Positions 48,066-56,960 of a stretch of 64,000 nt of DNA are shown piece by piece. Each line of letters starts with the position of its first letter. Position 1 is the stretch's first letter. The stretch comes from Aselliscus stoliczkanus (lineage: Eukaryota; Chordata; Mammalia; Chiroptera; Hipposideridae). The stretch lies in contig CM066738.1 in assembly GCA_033961575.1 (NCBI GenBank), forward strand, positions 88,361,478-88,425,477, given 5' to 3'. The notes under the pieces are model-generated. The model saw nothing but the letters and a program-made list of their open reading frames with translations. It had not been told where the DNA came from and searched no databases. The translations under genes and the position numbers were made by a program.

Positions 48066-48985
48066 GTACATGGCATGAAAAACTGCCATGGACTCCCAGA
48101 GTTTTTGTCCTGTAGACTTTGTATTCCACCTCACCACTACTTATTAACAACAACAAAATGAAACCTCATGAAAGTAATGAACTTGAATGTAACAGACAGC
48201 TTCCGAGACAGTAAACTGGCAGTTTACAGTTTGCCTTGGGATGGTACTGAGTTTGATTTATCCATAATTTGCATAATTTGCAGCTCCACCTGGAGGGAGC
48301 CAGAGAATAAGCACAGTGGAAACCTGAAGTCAGCCTCGTTCTAGGCTGAGATACTTTGTTCTGAACACATTCTTGTACCTACATAACTTTATGCATCTTT
48401 AGAACATTTATTACCTGGACATTATCAGTGTTTACTGTGAGCTTTTTACCGAAAGGGATATCACAATTGATGAAAAATGACTAGAAAGATTTTAATCTCC
48501 TTTATTTGTTTCTAGATACTCTTTGGAGATGATTACATGGGTAAAAATGTAGATGCACCAACTTTTTTCTTTTCCTTTTTCTCTGCATTTTCAGGTTTAT
48601 TGATTTTTATTTTAAAGAAACATACAAGAAAAAAATAGCTAGCTAGTGACTACTTTGGTTCTTAGAGATCTTTCTATGTGCTACATTTAATCCATTTAAA
48701 TGCAACTAATTTAGATTTAAAATAACACAGTAATTTCTCCTGTAATTATATAGGATATATTGGTGAATGGGGGGTTACTGAGCATGGGAAAGTATTAGTC
48801 ATGATTCAGGGTGCAGAGACCTTTTTATTAACAAATAACAGTTTTCAGAACCTTATAAATGATGATTGATATTGCTATGATTGATATTCAGGGGTTTTTA
48901 TAAAAATTCCTTTTTAATTTCAGCAGGAATTCCCAAATTTTAGGATTGAGAGGAAGAGTGAGGACGATTGTTTCTGCAATTGTTA
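48066..48985. other. Unassigned sequence
   Basis: AT-rich sequence with no gene or named repeat. Confidence 0.45.
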
Positions 48986-49383
48986 TAAAATTATTTTTAG
49001 CAATATTATTTATTTGAACTGTTTATTTTTAAATATTTCCAAATCCACAGAACAATTGCAGTAGTACAAAGAAGTCCTGTATGCCCTTTACACAGCTTCC
49101 CCAATGGCAGATCTAAGCACATTTCCCTTAGTATTGCTTCTCTCTTTTTTTCTTTTTTTTTTCTGTATATATGAGAGTAAGCTGTATACAGGCTACCCTA
49201 TTAACCTTTAAGGCTTCAACGTGTATTTGCGCAAAAGAGACATTTTCCTCATAACAATAGTGCAACCATCAAAATCAGAAGGTTAATATTATCCAGTATT
49301 ACTGTTTTATCAACTGACCCCATTCAAATTTTACCCATTGCCCCAGTAATATTTATATGTTCAGAATCATGGGTTGCTTTTTT

Positions 49384-49502
49384 TTTTTTTTAATTTATTT
49401 ATTTATTTTGAGGGCAGTGTCACTGGCCCTCATATGTGGGACCTGAACCGGGGCTGCTGGCTTCTTAAGCTAGCGCTTAACCACTGCGCCACTCGGCTGA
49501 CC
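49384..49502 (-). mobile_element. tRNA-derived SINE (type B)
   Basis: On the minus strand: GGGTCAGCCGAGTGGCGCAG, TGGTTAAGCGCTAGCTTAAG, B-box GGTTCAGGTCCC, CATATGAGGGCCAGTGACAC, TGCCCTC and an A-rich tail with (AAAT)n. CATGGGTTGCTTTTTT occurs at 49368-49383 and 49503-49518, a 16-bp perfect target-site duplication. Inserted into the L1M remnant. Confidence 0.97.
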
Positions 49503-49869
49503 CATGGGTTGCTTTTTTAATCATTGTGTTCCTTTCATCTTTTTCAGTCTAGAGGTGCTCTTCATTCTTTCTTTATCTTTCCTGACTCAATATTTTTAAA
49601 GAGTATAGCTCAACTAATTTGTGAATTTCTCTCAAGGTAGATTTGATTCTATTTGCTCTTCATTTCCACAGAACTTATGTATAAACAAATACTAATTTGG
49701 AAAGGGCAAGAATATATTAAAATTGATATCGTGCTCTTTTCATTGCATCATGTTAGGAAACATATGATGTCAATTTTTTCCATTACTGGGTATACTAACT
49801 TTTATCATTTGATTAAGATTGTCTTTGACTTGTTTCTGTATTATAGAGTTAATTAATAATAAGTATTTA

Positions 49870-49951
49870 TTGGGTTGTTGGAAAAGTCATGACACATTTT
49901 TGCAACAAAAAACTTAGAAAAAAATACATCATGACTTTTCCGACAACCCAA
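49870..49951. mobile_element. Palindromic mariner MITE (80-bp family), copy 2
   Basis: TTGGGTTGTTGGAAAAGTCA and TGACTTTTCCGACAACCCAA are near-perfect inverted termini (one mismatch over 20). TA flanks both sides (49868-49869, 49952-49953). 82 bp; the transcript of either strand would fold into one long hairpin. Inserted in an L1M remnant. Confidence 0.95.
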
Positions 49952-50442
49952 TAAATTAATAACTAATAAGCATCTTATGATAAGATATTAAGACTTCTGC
50001 TATAAGGTAGAGCTGTCTTCTCTTCTTCCCATCTATTTTTTCACTTATTAATTTATACCAGAATATAATCATGAGTTTTTATTATTTTGCTGTTAATTTA
50101 CAATGTGAAACTATTATATATAAATTTTATATCAATTATAATATATCAAAATTATATATATATATATATATATATGTCATATCTATATCTTATGTTCAAA
50201 TGATATACTGTTGGCCCATAAGAAGAAATCCTTCAAGCTGGTTTCTTAATTTCTAAGGCACACCATCATCATTTTCTACATATTTTTTTACTTTCTGTTA
50301 CAGTTTATTCTGGGCTTATCTACTATTTGTGCCTCAGTATTGGAGTTGGCCATTTCTCCAAGGACCTTTTATTCACTCTGGTTTTGTTTCTTTAATAAAA
50401 AATGGTGTTTAGAAATCAAGTGCATGCACACATAGACACTCA

Positions 50443-50447
50443 TTCTA

Positions 50448-50495
<48 letters not shown>

Positions 50496-50503
50496 ATCTA
50501 TCA
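50443..50503. repeat. (ATCT)n microsatellite
   Basis: About 13 tetranucleotide units, the last with a CATCTATC slip. Lies in the L1M remnant. Confidence 0.96.
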
Positions 50504-50768
50504 TTCAAACCAAGCTCCTTCTATTTAAATCCAATATCACAGGATTTGTTTTAACATCCATCTTCCCATCATGTACAATGAGAAATCTGGTTCAAATCAC
50601 CATCAAAGAATTTACTTATTTGTTCAGTCTCCCCTGTACATAACCAGTCTTCCTGCCATGACAGCAGAAATGTCAGTCCTGAACATACATCTAACCTTCA
50701 CCCTGGCACACCTTCCAAAACCACAGCCAGATAAAGAGGAATGGGAAGAGAAGGAAAAAGGTAAAAGT

Positions 50769-50769
<1 letters not shown>

Positions 50770-50819
<50 letters not shown>
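50770..50819. repeat. (TA)n microsatellite
   Basis: Twenty-four to twenty-five TA units. The Tyr-Ile tail of the frame at 50571-50822 comes from this tract. Confidence 0.96.
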
Positions 50820-50823
<4 letters not shown>

Positions 50824-51820
50824 CATTTAAGCATGGTTTATATTCATGTGATTGAACCTGTATTTGAGGTATGTAATATCAGTCATAGCATGGACTATAA
50901 ACATTTTATTCAAGTTATGCCCACTTGAACCACTTTTATAAGCAGATATATCACGCTTTGAAGTGAAATGAGGGTATCCATGGTATACATAATCCTCTTT
51001 TTTTCCATTAATATTTACCAATTTTTAACCAAAGGATAAAGGATAGAAGAGATAAGAATTATTTCAGAAATAAAAGGGATAACAATGGGGATGGGTGTGT
51101 GTGTACATGTGTGTGTGTGTGGGGGGGTTTTGTGTGTATGTACACATGAACAAATTTATATTTTGAATTTTTGAAGAAGGCTTGTTTTTATGAACTTAAG
51201 CCAATTTGGTCATGAATAATATCACAGTCTTTCTGATAAAAATCAATACTTATCAGTAGTTATAGGTAAATGATAAGTATGCTTTTCTTCCTCCACTACT
51301 ATGAGGAAAGGTAATTTCACACACAAATACATATTAGCAAGGAGGCACATAGCCTTTTCCACAGGTTTGATGAAATTCAAGGCCTGGCATTTTGTGGGTT
51401 CCAACAGTATTTTGCAAGGTAAGTACACTCAAAGTAAGTGTGATGATACATTAGGGGCCCTGATAGTTACAATCAGGCTACCAAGTACCAGTTGCTAGAC
51501 ACAGGCCAGTTATGAATCTAGCCTAAAGAATGACTTTGAAACATGAACAATGATGAATGCACTAGATTCTTATACCATATGCAACAGTGTGAACTGTCTC
51601 AGTGATATTTTAGACAGTCCATGAATTTTGACCATCATTGATTTCACCTACAAAGCCTCAAAATTTTACATTCTTTATGTTAATTAACAAGTCACTAATT
51701 TTGCTAGTGCAAATTTTACTTATTTATAATATTCACTATGCTAACTAACTTATACATGAAATATACATTTAATCTGAAATTCCAAGTGGCTGAATGTTAA
51801 GTTTATATTCTTCAGAGGCT
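50820..51820. other. Unassigned sequence with a GT-rich tract
   Basis: Degenerate GT/G tract at 51096-51140. Overlapping opposite frames at 51243-51498 are unsupported. No gene recognised. Confidence 0.45.
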
Positions 51821-51856
51821 AATTGATTTAATGACTGACCAGTCATTAAATCAATT
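51821..51856. repeat. Perfect palindrome, 16-bp arms
   Basis: AATTGATTTAATGACT (51821-51836) is followed by GACC and then by its exact reverse complement AGTCATTAAATCAATT (51841-51856). No MITE terminus or TA duplication is recognised around it. Confidence 0.97.
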
Positions 51857-52860
51857 GATCACCCTGGTATATAGTTCAAAACTAATGACAAGATTCCCCC
51901 TCCACACCTACAACTATTGTCTGTACTGAAATATTTTAAAGCAAGTTGTAGATCCCACAACAATCCATCCTGAAATATGTCAGGGTGCTTTGTCAAAAAA
52001 TAAAAGTATCTTTCTACATAGCTATAAAATATAATGAACACAAAAACTTTAATAATCATTCCTTAACGTTATCTAATAACTAGTAAAATGTTCCCTTCTG
52101 TCCAAAGATGTCCTTTATCCCAATCATGATCCAATCCCAAAACATACATTATATCTGGTTGTTATTTCTATCCCCTAAGCTTCTTCTAGTTTTCAAGTTG
52201 CGTTGGCAAGATCCTTCTACCAGTTGACCTGTAAATTGTTCATTTGGGATTCCTGTGATTAGTTCCTTGCAATATCACTTATTTTTTTCCCCTTTTTCCC
52301 CATTACTCTTATAAATTGGAAGTTAACTCTAAATATTAAATTAAATGCAATTAAATATTTTTTCCAAGGAGGTATCAGAGGTGGTTTTATATGTTATGCA
52401 TTGATTTTTCTCAGTTTGAGGATCATTGTGGACCAATGTGTTTTCATGGACTCAATGTATTTTAAGCAGTATAACCATTATCTTTTTGATGTTCACATTG
52501 TCACAGCTTTGGTGAGCAGACCCTCCTTCAAGTTGTCACCTTTGTTCTTTTGACATGATCACATTAATCTTTGAAATCTTTCCTCTTTTCTGGCACAAGA
52601 TTTCCCTTGTGCCCCTTCTACTGTCCCTGCCTCACACATGGGAATTAGCCATTTTCCCAAGGAACCTGGGATTCTTTTGGTTAAAAATTATACTAGGAAA
52701 AATTTCTGGATTTTTGATGGTGTATATCAGATTTGCATTATAGGAATGACTTGGTTTCTTGACAATTTTGTTCAATATATATAAAGTTTTTTTGTTTTTG
52801 TTTTAAAACCATGAGTTCAAATTGCTATTTTTAGATCAGCTCTAACATTATGGTATGGGT
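51857..52860. repeat. Old L1M 3'-region remnant, copy 2
   Basis: TGAAATATTTTAAAGCAAGT, GATGTCCTTTATCCCAATCA, ATTATATCTGGTTGTTATTT, TTCATTTGGGATTCCTGTGA, GAATTAGCCATTTTCCCAAG and AAAACCATGAGTTCAAATTG are collinear with copy 1 landmarks and with recalled L1M 3' sequence. Confidence 0.65.
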
Positions 52861-52889
52861 ATATGTAGGGAATGGGGTGTTTTAGGATG

Positions 52890-53215
52890 GGGTTTTCAGA
52901 AAAGGCCTTATAAGAAAAGTGACATGAAGAAATTGAAGACAAGCTAAGCAAACATCTAAGGAAAGGGCATGCCTGTTAGAGGAAGAGGCAAATACAAAAC
53001 CCTATGGCAGGAGTTTGCTTAGTGTGAAGACCTGTTATCTAGTAAAACCAAATGAGAGAGAAGAGAATGAGAGGAGATGAGGTCACCAGAGGTGCTGAGG
53101 GCTAGGGAGGAGATGGGCAGATAATGTAGGGCCTTGTAGGGATTTTAAGAACTTTGTATTTTACTCCAGATGAGATGGACAAGATATTAGGAATTGTTTT
53201 TTCACTTGTTAAAAT
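52890..53215 (-). repeat. Old L2 LINE remnant
   Basis: TTCAGAAAAGGCCTTATAAG, AGTGACATGAAGAAATTGAA, AGGAAAGGGCATGCCTGTTA, CAGATAATGTAGGGCCTTGT and TTGTATTTTACTCCAGATGA match antisense L2 phrases in order. Confidence 0.65.
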
Positions 53216-53534
53216 GATTAATAACACTGAGCCCTGGAAAAGATGAGAAGAAATAGGAGCTTAAGGGTTTATGTTGTGTGTTGGCAAGAGTGTTATTTGA
53301 TCAACACTCCTAGAGGAATTTTTGGTACTATGCATTAAAAGCCTGAAATGTTTTAACCCTTAATTTTATAAGTCCACCAGTAAGATTTTTTTCTTAAAAA
53401 ATACAAGTGTTCAGAACAATTTACAATAGGAAAAAATTAGAAACAATCTATTAATAGAGAAATGATTAAAACTCTGAGTCTATAGCCTTTAAAAATGATG
53501 ACATGAAGCTACATTTTTCACTTAATTATATATA

Positions 53535-53547
53535 TATATTTCACTTA

Positions 53548-53635
<88 letters not shown>

Positions 53636-53664
53636 CAGAGAGAGACAGAGAGACAGAGAGAAAG
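53535..53664. repeat. (TA)n(GA)n compound microsatellite
   Basis: Roughly 18 TA units (53550-53586) change at one junction to GA units (53587-53664) with GACA interruptions. It directly abuts a mariner-type MITE end. The frame at 53503-53856 that crosses it encodes repeats only. Confidence 0.95.
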
Positions 53665-53992
53665 AACCAAAAAAACATGTATACACATTTTAAGAAAGTT
53701 AAAATCTGTATTAAAATTGTAATACTTGGGGTAACCAGTTACATCAGTTGGTTAGAGTGTGTTGGTGATAACACTAAGGTTGCTGATTCAATCCCTACAT
53801 GGGACATTGTGAGCTGTGTCCTCCTTAAAAGAGTCAACTATGCCATTGTAACATGAAGGCAATGTGTAACCAAGGACTATGGCTGTTCCCCAGTAATTAT
53901 TATTTTTTTAATTGTAATACTCAACATATACCGATAACAAAAGATAAATACAAGTCATGAAGTCATGCGTATACATTTTTTTGGCACCCCCG
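53665..53992. mobile_element. MITE with GGGGGTGCC termini, copy 2, split by a SINE
   Basis: Left part: CAAAAAAACATGTATACACA, TTTTAAGAAAG to 53726; the outer GGGGTGC of the terminus is lost against the (GA)n tract. Right part: 53922-53992, with GATAACAAAAGATAAATACA and ending ACATTTTTTTGGCACCCCC. Removing the SINE and one copy of its duplication restores one MITE similar to 33045-33168. Confidence 0.85.
53727..53909 (+). mobile_element. tRNA-derived SINE (type C)
   Basis: Head TTGGGGTAACCAGTTACATC, A-box-like CATCAGTTGGTTAGAGTG, GTGATAACACTAAGGTTG, B-box-like TGATTCAATCCC, body CTACATGGGACATTGTGAGC and TGTCCTCCTTAAAAG, and a T/A-rich tail. AATTGTAATACT at 53715-53726 and 53910-53921 is a perfect 12-bp target-site duplication. 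Different from types A and B; resembles the Ves-like tRNA SINEs recalled from bats. Confidence 0.95.
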
Positions 53993-53999
53993 GCATACA

Positions 54000-54050
54000 C
54001 TCACACACACACACACACACACACATACATATACACACATACACACACGA
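54000..54050. repeat. (CA)n microsatellite
   Basis: Pure CA run (54002-54026) then degenerate CATA/CACA to the edge of the mariner copy at 54067. Confidence 0.96.
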
Positions 54051-54066
54051 ACACACGCATGTGCGC

Positions 54067-54639
54067 GCTGTCAGACAAGTTCATCAACTCATCCTAGAAA
54101 AAGTGCTACATACCTCAATTGCTGAATACCACCACGGTCACCTTCTAAGTATTCCCCTTGGAAAGCTATGTACTGATGCCTGTGCCTAGTCCACCCTTCA
54201 AAGCAATTTTGGAACTCTTTTTCTGGAATGGCCATCAGAACTATCATCGTATTAACATTCATGTCCTGATTGTCATTAAATTGTCTTCCTTTCAATATTT
54301 CCTTTATCTTTGGGTAAAGAAAGAAGTCATTGGCAGCTAGATCAGGTGAGTAGGGATGGTGTTCCAATACAGTTATTTGTTTGCTGGCTAAAAACTCCAT
54401 CACAGACAGTGCCATTTGAGCTGGTGCATTGTCATGATGCAACAGCCATGAATTGTTGGCAAAAGTTCAGGTTGTTTTAGTCTAACTTTTTCACACAGTC
54501 TTTTCAGCACTTCCAAATACTAAACTTTGTTAGCTCTTTGTCCAGTTGGTACAAATTCATAATGAATATTCCCTCTGATATAAAAAAAAGGTTAGCAATA
54601 TCATTGCAACAAGTTCATAAACTTAATTGTCAGACCTCT
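54067..54639 (-). mobile_element. Mariner internal-deletion derivative, copy 3 (near complete)
   Basis: Both termini are present: AATTGTCAGACCTCT (54625-54639) and TGTCAGACAAGTTCATC (54069-54085). The minus strand holds a 117-codon open stretch (54442-54089) with HHDNAPAQ (second catalytic Asp intact), YSPDLAANDFF (third intact), ILKGRQF, CFEGWTRHRHQYIA and GEYLEGD. Upstream, the first site reads F-F-Y-I-R-G, so Asp is replaced by Tyr. No helix-turn-helix half exists. About 570 bp against about 1.3 kb for a full element. The catalytic triad is broken, so it is inactive. Confidence 0.93.
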
Positions 54640-54640
54640 C

Positions 54641-54714
54641 GTGTGCGTGTGTGTGTGTGTGTGTGCATGCCTGTGTATGTAAACATCCACACACACGCAC
54701 ACACACACACACAA
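54641..54714. repeat. (GT)n and (CA)n in inverted arrangement
   Basis: GTGTGCGTGTGTGTGTGTGT (54641-54664) and ACACACACGCACACACACAC (54691-54714) face each other across about 26 bases, giving a potential stem of 20 or more pairs including the GC-containing unit. Confidence 0.9.
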
Positions 54715-54839
54715 AGGAAAGAGCAACAAAGTAAACAAAAACAGGAAGAGAAACATAAGCTGGTTTTTTTAAAAAAACTTCCTATTCTTAAATATATATT
54801 CAACTTTCTGGCAGGAATAGTAAACATCAAAAAACAGAT

Positions 54840-55395
54840 GTAAGTAAAACATAATTTTAAAAAATGAAGAGGACAGCTATAATAGAATTTAGAACATCAT
54901 AAAATATGTGACAATAGATTTGCCAAGAAAGATGAGAACTAAAAATTCCTGGCAAATTCTAAAATGCTAAATTGACCCAAGAAAAAACATTTTAAAAAAT
55001 GAATAAATTAATAGATTTTGAAAATAGTGAAATGCTAAATAAAAAAGGAAAACTACATCCTTTCCTCCACCCAAATATAAAAATACTTGGCCTATTTAGA
55101 TTTTAGATGTCTTCTACCACGTTTTAGGAAATAGATATTCTCTATCTTATGCAATATTTCTAGAAAACAAGGAATGAATGTTTAATTATCTTATGGGGCT
55201 AGCATAAATTTTATTCCTAATTACATATTGACAGGATGAGAGAATACAAATAAATATAAAAATATAAAAACAAGTATTAGTTAACCAATTCCAACAATAT
55301 AATACAAAAATATATATTATAATTAAATAGGATTTATACCAGTATTCAAGTTGTTTAACAATAAATTACCAAACTCCTAGCTATCAGTTACAAAC
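54840..55395 (+). repeat. Ancient L1 ORF2 remnant
   Basis: ACTTGGCCTATTTAGATTTT, TTATGGGGCTAGCATAAATT, CAATTCCAACAATATAATAC, TAAATAGGATTTATACCAGT and ATTCAAGTTGTTTAACAATA track the reverse-transcriptase-region DNA of L1 in order. Very diverged; all frames closed. Confidence 0.5.
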
Positions 55396-55419
55396 CTTGT
55401 ATAATACAACCCCTACTAT

Positions 55420-55875
55420 TTCAAACTAATTTGTGTCTCATCATTGCTACTAGATTCTAGCCCCACAGATATCTGTCTCACACTATAGAGCATCAAGACC
55501 TTTCCTGTCTCATAGCCTTTGTACCTCTTCTTCCTTCTTCCTGGAATTCTTTTCCACCAGCTTTCCTATTAGCTATCTCCTTTTTCCTCCATCTCTCTCC
55601 CCAGAGAGAACTTTCTGACCACTCTGAAACAAGCCCCCCGTCTATCCTTTCTTCCAACTATATATTTGTCTTTTTAAAAGTTATCATTGTAAGTTTATTT
55701 TCATCATGCCATTTGTCATTACCTGAAGTATCTTGCATATTACTTATATATTTGGGTATATAACTCCCGCTTCAAGAACACAGGTTGCCCGAGGGCAGAC
55801 ATTTTCTCTGAAATAGTGCTGGACACAGAGGACTGGCTATACAAAGTTTACATATATGTCATAAATGAATGAAGG
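55420..55875 (+). repeat. L2 LINE 3' end
   Basis: GCCTTTGTACCTCTTCTTCC, TTCCTGGAATTCTTTTCCAC, GAGAGAACTTTCTGACCACT, GAACACAGGTTGCCCGAGGG, CAGACATTTTCTCTGAAATA, GTGCTGGACACAGAGGACTG and the final ATAAATGAATGAAGG follow the L2 3' end. Confidence 0.8.
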
Positions 55876-55889
55876 GAGTATGAAAAAGC

Positions 55890-55990
55890 TACCTAGTACT
55901 TCAGTTTCCTTATCACTTACTTCAGCTAATGATTAGTGCCCTACTTATGTCAAAGAATATTTATGAGAAATAAATAAGATACATGAATGC
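55890..55990 (+). repeat. MIR SINE fragment
   Basis: CTTCAGTTTCCTTATCACTT, TTTATGAGAAATAAATAAGA and ACATGAATGCACAAG are MIR-like and in order. Confidence 0.5.
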
Positions 55991-56745
55991 ACAAGTCTAT
56001 TCTGACACTGAAATAAGGTATTTTTATTAGTATCATCACCCTAATCATCATCCTAGCTGTTATCATCATTAAATCACAAAATACATTTTTGTCCTAGGTC
56101 CTGTCAGCATCATTTGTATAAGGTAGGCCATGTGGCAACTGGATGCTGTAATCATTTCTAATGTCCCCTTTTTAGGGATAGAGATATACCATTCACTACT
56201 TAACTGAATTCCAAGATTATTACTCTCATATTTTCCCACCACTAGGCTGTGTCAAGCATGTTTATGTGGATTTTTGTGGCCTTATAAACAGGTGAACAAG
56301 ATCCAACAGGAAAATTGTGGTGGGTTGAAGGGCTTGCTTGCTTTTTAAAAGCCATCAATAAGAAATATGGGACAACATGAAAGCTGGTTGTAAATGGGAG
56401 GCACCTGAGACAGGAGGAATCTGGTCATGAATGAGGCGAGCTACCATAAACTTCTCCACAATGAGAAGAAATGGGGGTGGGGCATAAGGGACACATCAAA
56501 GCATTCACTTTTAAGAAAGTTGGAAAAATTAAATCTTTAAAAAGCAGCCTCAGGATGGGATTGTTCTCAGTGTTTTGTTTGGCTAACGTTGCATGAGTTT
56601 CTCATGGACCCATTATTTATTGATTAACCTAATAACAAGATTTATACAAAACTCAGTAGGTTGCAAGTCTTGTTTGGGGTGTTCTGGAAACTACAAGGAT
56701 AGCCAGCCATTCAGAACTCAAGTGTGGAACATAGTATCAATACTT
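55991..56745. other. Unassigned sequence
   Basis: No gene or named element recognised. Confidence 0.45.
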
Positions 56746-56960
56746 TGCATACACTTTTGAGTGGTTTTGTGTACATTATTTTATTTGACTTCCCAACAAG
56801 TTCTGGAAGTATATAAGACAATAAAACCAAGGCTATCTAAGCAAAGTGACTTCCCCAAAGTCACTAAGTTAGTAGACGGAGAAGCCTCAGGGTGAATCCA
56901 AGTCATCTGCTTCCCAACCCAGTGCTCCATCCACTCCATTACACAAGTGCTTACTGTTTC
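56746..56960 (-). repeat. MIR SINE, well preserved
   Basis: ATTTGACTTCCCAACAAGTT, AAAACCAAGGCTATCTAAGC, AAAGTGACTTCCCCAAAGTC, ACTAAGTTAGTAGACGGAGA, GGTGAATCCAAGTCATCTGC and CCAGTGCTCCATCCACTCCA reproduce an antisense MIR along nearly its whole length. The 63-codon frame over it is not a gene. Confidence 0.85.

Larger units (their letters stand above)
48990..50740. repeat. Old L1M 3'-region remnant, copy 1, interrupted
   Basis: Ordered landmarks recalled from L1M 3' regions: CAATTGCAGTAGTACAAAGA, GCCCCAGTAATATTTATATG, ATGATGTCAATTTTTTCCAT, TACTGGGTATACTAACTTTT, GGCCATTTCTCCAAGGACCT, AAAAATGGTGTTTAGAAATC and ACAATGAGAAATCTGGTTC. A SINE (49384-49502), an 80-bp MITE (49870-49951) and an (ATCT)n tract lie within it. 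Strand left open because the sense direction of this region could not be fixed. Confidence 0.65.

Noticed and set aside
53503..53856. 117-codon plus-strand frame
   Set aside because: It is carried by the (TA)n(GA)n tract and runs into a SINE. The product would be Tyr-Ile and Arg-Glu repeats.
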